From Acidobacteriota bacterium (lineage in GTDB: Bacteria > Acidobacteriota > Holophagae > Acanthopleuribacterales > Acanthopleuribacteraceae): a stretch of 64,000 nt of DNA. This document shows positions 1 to 8,565 of the stretch, one piece after another. A model generated the notes under the pieces. That model was not told the DNA's origin. It ran no database searches and saw only the letters and a list, made by a program, of their open reading frames with translations. Numbering within the stretch: position 1 is the stretch's first letter; each line of letters opens with the position of its first letter. The stretch is taken from positions 105,075 through 169,074 of the forward strand of contig JACJWC010000013.1 of NCBI GenBank assembly GCA_020637335.1, read 5' to 3'. The position numbers and the translations under genes are program-made.

Positions 1-1539
1 AATAAAATCCGAACCCCAGGAACCACCCGTGTCGGTATTTTCAGTTGAGATGACGGGGTTGAGACCAGCCCCGGCTGCGGCCGAGACCGTGACCAAGCTA
101 CTGGAAGCAGCAGGGGCAGTGGCGCTGGCGGCCAGCGGGAACTGCCAATTGGCCAGGGTTGCGTTGGTGTTGCACTGCGTGACGGGAGGCGGTGTTGCAC
201 TGATTTCCAGGGTGGCTGTGGCGTTGTTTCCCGTATCAGCCGGTCCGATAAAGAGGTTTTGCGAAACGTTATTGTAGGTACCCACTAAGCTGCCCGTGAC
301 ATCGACCAGAATGGTACAGCTCCCATTCGCCCCAACGGAGCCGCCGCTGAACGTGAGGGTTGTTTCGCCCGGCATTGGGGCCCAAGTTCCACCGCAACTG
401 GTACTGGCATTGGGTGGATTGGCGACCATCAGTCCGGCCGGTAATGTGTCTACGAAGTTGTAACCCGTGATCGGCTCGGGATTGGGGTTGGTGATCGTAA
501 AACGAAGGCGCGAGGTCCCGCCACTGCCGATTATTGCGGGCGTGAACTTTTTGCCAAAGCCAGAATCGGTTGGGTCATAAGTCGCGAGATCACCAGGAGA
601 TTCAATGTAATCGGTGTTGTAGTGGAAGCTGCCGCCGGAGCGGTCATAGATCAGGGCTTCCAGGCCGACAGCTTCGCCGCCGCCACTGATGATTTCGATA
701 AAGTAGGTAGTGACAACCGTTCCACCGGCCTTGCCGGTACCTAAACAGGAGTTGTAGTTAGGGCTGTCCACGTTGCTGTCCCAATCGCAGCCGTTGGCCC
801 AGAGCCTGGGGTTGGGCACAGGCACACGGTCGGGGGGTGCAGTGAGGTTGGTGTAGGTGGTCTCCACGCCGACGATGCGGAAGATGGTATTGGACAGAGT
901 CAAGAAGGATTGCAACTCCTCGTAAGCGGTAGCGGTCATGGTGGTCAGTTCCAGGTAATAAAACTGACCAACTGCTAAGCTAATGGAGCCGCTGGCGCCT
1001 AAAGTAACCCAGTCGGATTGGTCGGACTGCTGACCCCAACGGATTTGGCTTGTTGTATTGCGGTTTTGTGAGACAAGGTATTCCACATGAATCGCCCGAT
1101 TCGTTGGCGAACTTGCTGTATTCATCAGGGCATCGGTGACCGTTACGACGTACGGGCGAGAGTAGCCAAAGGCTGCGGGGTCGCGCGTTACCTTCAATTC
1201 AAAATAGGCATCCACCCATTCGCCAGCGTTAAGGCTTGGGAAGGTCAGAGAGGTGAGCGAGTTGGGGCGCAGATTAATGTAGGGGTCGCCGGGCCCGAAG
1301 TCCCAGCCGGAGCCGTTTCCGTCGGGCCAAACAAAACTGACAACCACGTTGGTGGTATTGACTGCGGATCGAATCCGAACCCCGGTGGGAAATAATTCCG
1401 GGCCGCTGGTCACCGGCCGGTTACTGTCCAAGCCCACCACATCCCAGGTGATCGGTTCAATCTCAATTTGGGCCCATGCCGTTAAACTGACAAACAAAAA
1501 CACCCAAGCAGGCAGAACCCTTTTGTAAAGAAATACCAT
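1..1539 (-). CDS. Secreted DUF11/DUF7933-type repeat protein (C-terminus beyond window)
   Basis: The reading frame is open to the left edge, so only the first 513 codons are visible. It starts at an ATG at 1539 preceded by GAGGGG and encodes a typical signal peptide ending in a TAWAQ-like cleavage site. The body is rich in Thr, Ser, Gly and Asn and has beta-sandwich character. Around residues 330-420 it carries the signature of bacterial conserved-repeat surface domains: FTPAI, GGTSRLRFTITNPNPEPITG, TLPAGL, then a Cys pair in the STSCGG and GSCTILVDVTG stretches. In such proteins (DUF11, DUF7933) these Ig-like modules are extracellular. The role is likely structural or adhesive, but no enzymatic motif is visible and the function is unknown. 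Family identification is moderately secure, function is not. Confidence 0.7.
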   Translation of the reverse strand, partial: MVFLYKRVLPAWVFLFVSLTAWAQIEIEPITWDVVGLDSNRPVTSGPELFPTGVRIRSAVNTTNVVVSFVWPDGNGSGWDFGPGDPYINLRPNSLTSLTFPSLNAGEWVDAYFELKVTRDPAAFGYSRPYVVTVTDALMNTASSPTNRAIHVEYLVSQNRNTTSQIRWGQQSDQSDWVTLGASGSISLAVGQFYYLELTTMTATAYEELQSFLTLSNTIFRIVGVETTYTNLTAPPDRVPVPNPRLWANGCDWDSNVDSPNYNSCLGTGKAGGTVVTTYFIEIISGGGEAVGLEALIYDRSGGSFHYNTDYIESPGDLATYDPTDSGFGKKFTPAIIGSGGTSRLRFTITNPNPEPITGYNFVDTLPAGLMVANPPNASTSCGGTWAPMPGETTLTFSGGSVGANGSCTILVDVTGSLVGTYNNVSQNLFIGPADTGNNATATLEISATPPPVTQCNTNATLANWQFPLAASATAPAASSSLVTVSAAAGAGLNPVISTENTDTGGSWGSDFI

Positions 1540-1721
1540 TGCCCCATCCCCTCAAAGCGCCAAATTAAAGTGAACCCATCGGCACATGCAGTGAAATGCA
1601 TTAGCCGATTTTGACCTGAATCAGACAGGCTGCGTAATCTTAGTTCTGAGCAGTTTGGAAAAAAAGCCTATTAATCTTTTACTTTTTGATGGGGATGGCT
1701 TTTTGTTTCATTTTGAGATGT

Positions 1722-1901
1722 TTAATGGGCCTTAGCAGCGCGGTGGCGCAAGAGATTGAGCACGGAAAGCGCAGCGGCGAAGCCGGCCGGGATTAATTTG
1801 ATGCCAGTGTTTTCATCTTGGAGCAGGGCTGAAACCGCAAACGCGACCGCGGCAATGGCCCACAGGATACCAGCTTTCAAAAATCGATTTTGTATAGCCA
1901 T
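1722..1901 (-). CDS. Small 59-residue membrane protein
   Basis: This short frame starts at ATG 1901 behind a GGAGATT ribosome-binding site and encodes 59 residues. It has two hydrophobic segments (about residues 8-26 and 35-50) separated by a short polar turn containing QDENTG, and ends in a basic tail (RHRAAKAH). It looks like a two-helix inner-membrane miniprotein. No family is recognised. It lies between a terminator and the secreted repeat protein and is transcribed in the same direction as both neighbours, but no shared function can be inferred. The RBS, composition and clean stop make a real gene likely. Confidence 0.6.
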   Translation of the reverse strand: MAIQNRFLKAGILWAIAAVAFAVSALLQDENTGIKLIPAGFAAALSVLNLLRHRAAKAH

Positions 1902-1984
1902 AGTTGGAATCTCCTTTTTTTACGGTCATGCCTTTATACGAAAACGGTTTTCCCAAGTTTTTTGTTTTTAAGTCTTTGGCGGAT

Positions 1985-2023
1985 AAAAAAAACGAGCCGG
2001 ACTGGATTTTAGTCCGGCTCGTT
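1985..2023 (-). terminator. Rho-independent terminator of the alkaline phosphatase gene
   Basis: A perfect 13-bp inverted repeat (AACGAGCCGGACT and its complement, 1991-2003 and 2011-2023) with a 7-nt loop lies 22 nt beyond the phosphatase stop. Read on the minus strand it is followed by a run of T (complement of 1985-1990). Confidence 0.9.
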
Positions 2024-2044
2024 TTGAGATTTTAACGTGAAATA

Positions 2045-3568
2045 TTAGAAAGAGATGCCGCTTTGCAGCGCACGACTCATGACGTGAAAGATGTAGCTCT
2101 GTTCAACAACGCCACGGAAGAGTTGTGCACCGGGCCCAAACGCGAAGATGGCCACATCTTCACCGCTATGGGTTTCGGAGCCGAGTGGTACTGCAGCGAC
2201 TTGGTGGAAATCGGGATCCAGCGCTTCCTCGGGCTCGATGTCTGAGGCTTCAGCGCGGTATCCGGGTCCATTGTGGTAACCCAGAGTGGTGTAGTGATGA
2301 CCATTGGCGTCTTTACTGGGGTTGCCGGGTAAGCCGCGATCGTCGTTTTCGACCACAACACCGAGGATATTGTTGCCGCGTGTCGCGTAGCCGCCCATGG
2401 TGAACACATGGCTGTGATCGGCGGTGATGATGATCAGGGTTTCATTGAGATCAACCCGTTCTTTAACGGCTTCAACGGCCCGGTCCAGGGCAACGGTATC
2501 CATCAGGGCTCGGTAAGCGTTCCCTTCGTGGTGGGCATGGTCGATGCGACCCGCTTCAACCATCAGGAAATACCCCTTTTCATTGCGTTCCAAGATGTCC
2601 AAGGCTTTTTGGGTCATTTCGGAAAGGCTGGGTTCGCCAGCAGTATCGTTTGCGCGGTCAGCCTCGTATTGCATATGTGAACGTTCAAATAAGCCCAGCA
2701 GGTGATCGGTTTTACTGGGATCAATGGCCGCAAAACCGGCTTCGTCGTAGACAAAAGCTGCGTTGGGGTATTTGTTGACCCAGTCCTGAGTCAGATCGCG
2801 TTTGTCGTTGCGGCTCCCGGTCTGATTGACGTTTTCAGGATCCTTTTTCTCTTTGGGCAGGAAATAACGACGACCGCCACCCATGGCGACTTCGATGCCA
2901 TTACCGTAAGGGAAATCGATGAGCTGGCTGGCAATATCGGCAACGGCTGATGCTTCGGCCGGTTTGGTACTGTCTGCTTCCCAATCGCGATGGGGTGTAT
3001 GCGCATAGCAACATGCCGGTGTCGCATGGGTGATTCGAGCTGTGGAAATGACGCCAGTCGATTTCCCAGCAATTTCGGCCATTTCCAGGAAGGTGATCAG
3101 GTTATTGCCCTGGATTGTGCTCACATCGCCCAGCAACACATTCTGGTTCATAGAGATGACACCGGCTTTGGTTTTTGCGCCGGTCATCATGGCCGTCATC
3201 GTACCCGCCGAATCGGGGGTTTGTTGGTTCGTATTGTAGACTTTGGAGAGGGCTACATAAGCGTCTTTTTCAAACGAAAGTTGGTTTTCTTCGCCGCTTT
3301 CACCGCGCAGCTGACCTTCAAAGATGCGCGCTGCCGTGACGGTTGAGATGCCCATTCCATCGCCAACAAACAAGATTACGTTTTTGGGCCGTGTGCCGAA
3401 TGCTTTTTGATTTTCGGCTTTATCCAACGTTTCGACATCGTTTTCAAAACGGTCCTGGGCCTCGTTTACCGGTGCAGGAAACTGCTTGGTTTCACTGAGC
3501 TTTTCCTGGCCCCAAGCGCCAAGTCCAGCAAATGCAAGAGCGGTCAGAATGACCTTCATATGCTTCAC
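2045..3568 (-). CDS. phoA: PhoA-family alkaline phosphatase, exported
   Basis: A 507-residue protein of the classical alkaline phosphatase family, which hydrolyses phosphate monoesters in the periplasm with Zn and Mg. An N-terminal signal peptide (residues 1-20) is followed by the metal-binding FVGDGMG motif (Asp70) and the nucleophile motif TPDSAGT (Ser120). Further metal and phosphate sites appear in ARITHATPA, EAGRIDHAHH, TADHSH and the late SETHSGEDV. The length fits the family. The chosen start is the GTG at 3568, six bases after AGGAGG; the in-frame ATG three codons later would be spaced too far from it. It is monocistronic, with a strong terminator downstream. A Pho-box upstream could not be recognised, so phosphate control is only an expectation from the family. 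Confidence 0.93.
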   Translation of the reverse strand: MKHMKVILTALAFAGLGAWGQEKLSETKQFPAPVNEAQDRFENDVETLDKAENQKAFGTRPKNVILFVGDGMGISTVTAARIFEGQLRGESGEENQLSFEKDAYVALSKVYNTNQQTPDSAGTMTAMMTGAKTKAGVISMNQNVLLGDVSTIQGNNLITFLEMAEIAGKSTGVISTARITHATPACCYAHTPHRDWEADSTKPAEASAVADIASQLIDFPYGNGIEVAMGGGRRYFLPKEKKDPENVNQTGSRNDKRDLTQDWVNKYPNAAFVYDEAGFAAIDPSKTDHLLGLFERSHMQYEADRANDTAGEPSLSEMTQKALDILERNEKGYFLMVEAGRIDHAHHEGNAYRALMDTVALDRAVEAVKERVDLNETLIIITADHSHVFTMGGYATRGNNILGVVVENDDRGLPGNPSKDANGHHYTTLGYHNGPGYRAEASDIEPEEALDPDFHQVAAVPLGSETHSGEDVAIFAFGPGAQLFRGVVEQSYIFHVMSRALQSGISF

Positions 3569-3966
3569 GTTCGTCCTCCTAGATTGGGCAAAAATACCCG
3601 TGCCCTGGATTAAAAACGGAGAATGTTAGGGTCACTTCACAGTTGCGTGAGGAAAGCGTCCCGAACCCGTTGGCAGCGCATTTTGATTTGAATAGAAACA
3701 CGTAATCAAAAACTTTAAATGTCTTAAAATAATAAATTTATATCGTTTTTTTGATTCTATTCCATGCTTGGGGTAGGTAGACCTTGCACTTGCCGCCAGA
3801 GCTGGCATGGACCGTGAAAATGGCGAAGCGGTGCGCCCGAGCGGAGATTGATCCGATTTTTACTCATCTCGTCGTCTCATGAGGGTTTTAATGGTGTTTT
3901 TTAGAAGGCAAAGCGGGTTTTCTGCCAGCCAGTATGGAGCCGGAGAAATACATCGAGCCTGCTATT
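3569..3966. other. Intergenic region without a recognised gene
   Basis: About 400 nt between the alkaline phosphatase start and the end of the pentapeptide protein gene. It includes an A+T-rich stretch near 3700-3760 that could hold the phosphatase promoter, but no convincing -35/-10 pair or operator was found. No coding frame with an RBS is visible. Confidence 0.4.
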
Positions 3967-4941
3967 TCAAAGGCTCATGGTCATTTGGTCGCGGCCTTGG
4001 GCACTGCGCCGGAAAGGCGGCGGGCTCGCATTGAATTGGGGCAAAGGCCTTTGAATTGGGCCTGCCTTGGCGAGCAATTTCTCGCGAATTGTGCTGAAAC
4101 CGGGCGGAAGGATGGTTTCTTCATCCAAATAAATAGTTTCCAACTGTTCAGGAAGTAGGCCATCGACTTGAGAAAGATCGCAGCCCCGCAAGTCGACTTG
4201 ATCCAGAATAGCGCCCTTGAGATTGGCTTGGCCCCAAACCGCTTTGGCACAATAGGCACCTGTCAGATCCGCGTGATCAAAATCGGCCTTGTCTAAATTG
4301 GCGCCCTCAAAACAAACCCGTTTTAATTGGGCGTTCCAGCAGACTGCACCTTCAAAATTGGCCAGGGTTGCGTCAATTCGATTCAGATTGCTACTTCGAA
4401 AATCGACGAAAGCAACAAAGGCTTCCTGGAGCTGGCTGTCCTCAAGGCAAGCATTCTGCAAATAGGCGCGTTCGAGACTGGCCATGCGCAGGTTGGCCTG
4501 TTTGATTTGGGTGTCCAGCAAGAAGGCCGCGGTCAAATTGGCATGGCTAAGATCTACCTTATTCATATGGAAACCTTTGAGGTATGCCCCTTCCAGTTCC
4601 ATGCGGTTGAGACTGGGTAGCGGTTGGTCCATGGCCCGTAAGCGGCGTAGGATGCCGACCTTGCGGTTGACGCCTTCTTCGCTTTTCCAAAAGCGGAAAT
4701 CTTCGAGCATTTCCGTATAGGAGCGCATCCGATCGGATAATTCGCGCCTCCGGTTGATCCACACAATCAGGACCGCAAAGATGATGACGTCGCCCAGGAT
4801 GCCATTCAGGGCAATAACCAAATCGCGCAGCTCAATTTCGACCAGTCGATTCAACCATTGGGTTAAGGTTGCCACGATCAGGAATATGAAAATTCCAATC
4901 GAAATCGGGCTTTCCAAGCGCTCCCGTAATTTGGATTTCAT
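3967..4941 (-). CDS. Membrane-anchored pentapeptide-repeat protein
   Basis: This 324-residue protein has two N-terminal transmembrane helices (about residues 13-31 and 41-62), then a short helical, charged segment. A right-handed pentapeptide-repeat solenoid follows (about residues 110-255), with repeated A(N/D)L or A-x-F pentads such as LSHANLTAAF, ANLRMASLERAYL and ANLDKADFDHADL. Its ATG overlaps the stop of the upstream DUF4301 gene by four bases (ATGA), so the two are translationally coupled. Pentapeptide solenoids act as scaffolds or protein-interaction surfaces, and their functions are rarely known. The C-terminus is Pro/Arg-rich and unstructured. The membrane anchor suggests an inner-membrane scaffold facing the cytoplasm. 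Its partner is unknown, the DUF4301 protein being the obvious candidate. Confidence 0.8.
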   Translation of the reverse strand: MKSKLRERLESPISIGIFIFLIVATLTQWLNRLVEIELRDLVIALNGILGDVIIFAVLIVWINRRRELSDRMRSYTEMLEDFRFWKSEEGVNRKVGILRRLRAMDQPLPSLNRMELEGAYLKGFHMNKVDLSHANLTAAFLLDTQIKQANLRMASLERAYLQNACLEDSQLQEAFVAFVDFRSSNLNRIDATLANFEGAVCWNAQLKRVCFEGANLDKADFDHADLTGAYCAKAVWGQANLKGAILDQVDLRGCDLSQVDGLLPEQLETIYLDEETILPPGFSTIREKLLAKAGPIQRPLPQFNASPPPFRRSAQGRDQMTMSL

Positions 4942-6506
4942 AGTGCTCCCTGATGCTCAGGCCGCAAAAGATCTTGGACCTCTTTAACCGGGTTAAAGGT
5001 GGCTAGCGGAACCTCGACAAAAACCGTGTTCCAGTGGGCCATACTGCCATTCCACAAACCGGGCCATTCCAGCGCGTGGAGCGGATGACCTTGATGGCTT
5101 TTTTGGCTGATGAAATACGTATCAGGATCTGCAAATCGCTGGAGCGGCCGTTGTTTTCCTTCGGCATCACGCAAACTGCAGAGGATATCGACGGGATTGA
5201 AGTGGGTCGACCGGCTTAAGTGTTCTAATTGGATGGGGTCACTCAGTTTGATTTCGGCCTTCTCGACGATTTGCAGGGTTTGTGTTCCATCTGCCTGTTG
5301 AACCCAAAACGGACCGCCACCGGGCTCGCCCTGATTGCGTACCATGCCACATACGCGCAACGGTCGATTCAAGCGGTCTGCCACCCACTCCGCCTGTTGC
5401 TGCGCTGAACTTTGCAGCAGCGATTCAGGCGGTTTCACGCCAATTGTTGCCTGGATTTGGCGAATCAGTTGATCAGCTGCGGCTCCGCTACGCAGCGATT
5501 GGCCAATTTTGCTTAGCTTTTCTTCAGTTTCAAGTAACAAGCCGCCAAGAAGTTTTTTGTAACGGATCTGGTGCGCTCGGTTGCGAGCTGGAACCGTATT
5601 ATCAATATTTTTGATAAAGACCAGGTCGCCCCCACACGCCTGCAGATTCTCCAGAAGCGAGCCGTGACCGCCCGGTCGAAACAGGATTTGGCCCTGGCCG
5701 TCGCGCATGGGAAAGCCCTGTAAGTCCAACGCAATTGTGTCGCTTTGGGGTGATTGTAACGACGATTCTATTTGGAACTCGGCCTGGCATGTTTGGGCAA
5801 ACGCCTGTAAATGGGCCAGCACTTTTTCGCGATGTTCTTCTGCGAGGGTGAAATGCATGCAAATTGGACCCGTTTGGGGTTTCAAGTAGTCAATGGCCTC
5901 CAGCATGTGTTCTTGGAATGCAGTGCGAATTTCAGCCTGTTCGCGATGAAAGGGGATCAAACCTTTTGGCGCATTGGCGAAGTCCAGTCCAGCAGGGGAG
6001 AGGATTGCGTCCAATAGGTCCGGGATCTCGATTAAATCCTGCGGGTTCCGGGCCCGATAGCCCCATTCGGCCAAAACCTTGAGCAGGGGCTCGTAAAAGG
6101 CGAAGTTTGGAAGCGAAAGCAGGCACGTGCGCAAGCCTTTCCATTCGGGATCTTCGCTGAGAACCAAGTCATGCAGGGTGGGCGCTGCACCTTTGACCTT
6201 GCTGCGCAAATGGTTTTGGGCCTCAAAAAACACCTTAAACATACGTGTCGCTGCACCCGATGCCGGTACAAACTTCATGAACCGACCTTGGGCCTGGGCC
6301 TCATTGTGCACAGTCATGTAGCGAACTATTTCGGATTCTGGAATTTGTAGGATGCCATCCTGGAGCGTACAAGGGCCAGAAAGTTGACGATAGGATTGCC
6401 CCTTGCGAATTTTTTGAACCTGCTCCTGAACCGCTGCAAGGCTCAACTGACGATCTGCAAAATCCTTGTTGTCCTTGGCAAGAAAAGTTACGGAATCCTT
6501 GTGCAC
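4938..6506 (-). CDS. DUF4301 family protein
   Basis: A 522-residue cytoplasmic protein resembling the DUF4301 family, known mainly from Bacteroidetes and uncharacterised. Visible features include VPASGAATRMFK near residue 80, a glycine-rich IPFHREQ/HFT region in the middle, FRPGGHGSLLENL (about residue 275) followed by FIKNIDNTVP, and a conserved GMVRNQGEPGGGPFWV segment (about residue 390). Those glycine-rich loops and the FIKNIDN signature recall nucleotide-sugar or phosphate-binding enzymes, but no reaction can be assigned. The start is a GTG with GGGGG just upstream. The stop overlaps the start of the pentapeptide-repeat membrane protein, so the two form a bicistronic operon. Confidence 0.8.
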   Translation of the reverse strand: MHKDSVTFLAKDNKDFADRQLSLAAVQEQVQKIRKGQSYRQLSGPCTLQDGILQIPESEIVRYMTVHNEAQAQGRFMKFVPASGAATRMFKVFFEAQNHLRSKVKGAAPTLHDLVLSEDPEWKGLRTCLLSLPNFAFYEPLLKVLAEWGYRARNPQDLIEIPDLLDAILSPAGLDFANAPKGLIPFHREQAEIRTAFQEHMLEAIDYLKPQTGPICMHFTLAEEHREKVLAHLQAFAQTCQAEFQIESSLQSPQSDTIALDLQGFPMRDGQGQILFRPGGHGSLLENLQACGGDLVFIKNIDNTVPARNRAHQIRYKKLLGGLLLETEEKLSKIGQSLRSGAAADQLIRQIQATIGVKPPESLLQSSAQQQAEWVADRLNRPLRVCGMVRNQGEPGGGPFWVQQADGTQTLQIVEKAEIKLSDPIQLEHLSRSTHFNPVDILCSLRDAEGKQRPLQRFADPDTYFISQKSHQGHPLHALEWPGLWNGSMAHWNTVFVEVPLATFNPVKEVQDLLRPEHQGAL

Positions 6507-6659
6507 AGGGCCCCCATTGATGCTTGATAAGGTCCCCTCACCATAGCACCCAAAACCGCTGTCGGCAAGGCCTCAGCCCATTTGGGCGGAGGCAATAATG
6601 ATTTCCTAACTTACGATAACGGAAATGGTTAGGGAAAGTGATAGGGCATTCACGATCTT

Positions 6660-8558
6660 CTATTGAAGCATGGCGAATGTGGCGTCAACACTGAATGCAT
6701 TAAAGTTACTGCGGTACTTCTGCCAGTAGGCAAGACCGTCTGGGATTTCTTGTTTTTCAAAAATTTTGCCCTCGCGCTGAGACTCAAAATGGATCTGCAA
6801 ATCGGTGCCCGATTGGGCTTTCCAATGATAACTGCAAATGCCATCGCTGTATTGGGCTTCATCTGCGCCAAATCGAAGGGCCACTGCCGACTTGAGTTGT
6901 AAGTCCCAGATCTCTTTCTCTTGGCGCGGCACTGCAATCGGTGCAACCCGGTCCTGGTTCATCGTCACAATGCCCGGCGAAACCACACAGCTGGGTAAGC
7001 GGAAACCTTCCGCATCGCGGCGCAGAAACACCGGCCAGCGAACCGTTAAGCGGAAATGCAGTTTGCCATCGCCATCGACTTTTGCTTCCTGCATGGCGAT
7101 ATCGCAGTAGCCAGGCGTGTCCAGTACGGCTCGGATGGTCTCCAAAAGCGCTTGCTGGCCGCCTTGATGAAAGGCATAGCGGAATTGGTGGACAGTACCT
7201 ATGCATTCGGCCTCAAGGGTGCCTTCGAAGGTACGGTCGGCATTCAAACTGCCGTTTAACTGCCAATGGACCGAATTGGGTTCCAATGCTTTTTCGGGAA
7301 TCGACACCCAGGCGGCGCCCTCGGGCAGGCAAATCATGACCTCTCGGCCTCGGAAATATACGGGTAAATAGCCAAAGGGCGTATAAGCAGAGGTGGCATC
7401 AACGAGCAGAAAGTTTTTACCTTGGATTTGAAGGGTTGCAGGCAATTGGTCATCAGCGACTTCGACCGCCGCTATTAAATGGTTAAAGGCCGGGCTGGCG
7501 CGCTGCTCGGCATGGGTGTGCGGACTCTCATCGCCTACATTGGCCAAAGCTGGCCATACCGTGAGACCCAGCGGCTTGGCGCGAAAGGCAAAACAGGAAA
7601 CCATGTCTTTACAGTCGCCATAGGCCTGTTGTTCGATTTGAGCACCACTGAGTGGAACCCAACCGCGTTCATTGTCGAGATAGACCTGTTTGTAACGGAT
7701 CCGTTGTCTGAAATCCTGGAAAAGGCTTTTCAAGTCAGCTGCTGGAGTTCCGGCATAGGGTTGTTCGAAAGCCTTGTTTTGAAAAACCGAGGCATACCAC
7801 TTGGCCAAGCTGTCCCAGCTTTGTAGTGGGTCGCCCTTTTCCTCCGAATCGAGGAATCCGAGCACCAGGTAAGGGTAGAAATCGTAAGCATCGGGGGTCA
7901 GGCGTTCGAACTCTAATCCGGGTAAGTCCCAGGCATCGAATTGTTTATCGCTTAACTCATGCTTAATTGCCCAGGTATCCAGACCCATAGGCGCGAGCGT
8001 GATTTGGCCAGGATTAGTGCCCAGTTCCATTTGAATTTTCAGGTGGCGGATCGGCGATTCATCTAGCAGCGAAACCATACTTAAGTTAAAGAAGGGTGTA
8101 ATGCGCTCAATACTCTCAAACGCTATGACTGAGCCCTTACTGACGTGCTCGAAATACACCAAGGTCTCGTTGTCAAAGGAAATTGTGCGGTTGGTGCTTT
8201 TGCCGATGGTGATGACGTTATCTTTATCGAGTTTATCTAGGCCTTTTTGCGGGTGTGCATGCCAGCCTTTTAGCTTCTTGATCTTGGATGCTTTTTCATC
8301 ACCTGAAATGGTGTAGGTCGCCGCATCTTCCGCGCCTTTCTGTTTGAGCACGATTTGTACGGTGCGTCGGCGCGTCTCCCACTGGCCTTTTCTCTGACAA
8401 GTGATAACCGTTTCATCCAGAAGGCGCCAAATATCGGCATCCGGTGTTTCATTCAAATCGACACCTGCAAAGGCCCTCAAGGCCCAATCGGGTAATCCCT
8501 TGGGAATACTGAACTCGCTTTGAAGACTCAAGGTCATTAAAAATAAAGTGATCATCAT
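6660..8558 (-). CDS. DUF3857/transglutaminase-like exported protein (active-site residues present)
   Basis: The start was placed at the first of two ATG codons at 8558, where AAGGAG lies inside the upstream stop codon context (TAAGGAGCCG) and a signal peptide begins. The frame also stays open 22 codons upstream, but that extension lies inside the previous gene. The 632-residue product has a DUF3857-like beta domain followed by a transglutaminase-like fold with a complete Cys-His-Asp triad: Cys316 in YGDCKDM, His360 in FNHLIAAV and Asp387 in LLVDATS. The C-terminal third is beta-rich. Such proteins are periplasmic and the substrate of the thiol site is unknown. It directly follows a homologue-like gene of similar size that has lost the Cys. 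The two are separated by only seven bases and surely co-transcribed. Confidence 0.85.
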   Translation of the reverse strand: MMITLFLMTLSLQSEFSIPKGLPDWALRAFAGVDLNETPDADIWRLLDETVITCQRKGQWETRRRTVQIVLKQKGAEDAATYTISGDEKASKIKKLKGWHAHPQKGLDKLDKDNVITIGKSTNRTISFDNETLVYFEHVSKGSVIAFESIERITPFFNLSMVSLLDESPIRHLKIQMELGTNPGQITLAPMGLDTWAIKHELSDKQFDAWDLPGLEFERLTPDAYDFYPYLVLGFLDSEEKGDPLQSWDSLAKWYASVFQNKAFEQPYAGTPAADLKSLFQDFRQRIRYKQVYLDNERGWVPLSGAQIEQQAYGDCKDMVSCFAFRAKPLGLTVWPALANVGDESPHTHAEQRASPAFNHLIAAVEVADDQLPATLQIQGKNFLLVDATSAYTPFGYLPVYFRGREVMICLPEGAAWVSIPEKALEPNSVHWQLNGSLNADRTFEGTLEAECIGTVHQFRYAFHQGGQQALLETIRAVLDTPGYCDIAMQEAKVDGDGKLHFRLTVRWPVFLRRDAEGFRLPSCVVSPGIVTMNQDRVAPIAVPRQEKEIWDLQLKSAVALRFGADEAQYSDGICSYHWKAQSGTDLQIHFESQREGKIFEKQEIPDGLAYWQKYRSNFNAFSVDATFAMLQ

Positions 8559-8565
8559 CGGCTCC

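Noticed and set aside
3613..3966. A Pho-box or small gene upstream of the alkaline phosphatase
   Set aside because: No match to the Pho-box consensus and no frame with an RBS.
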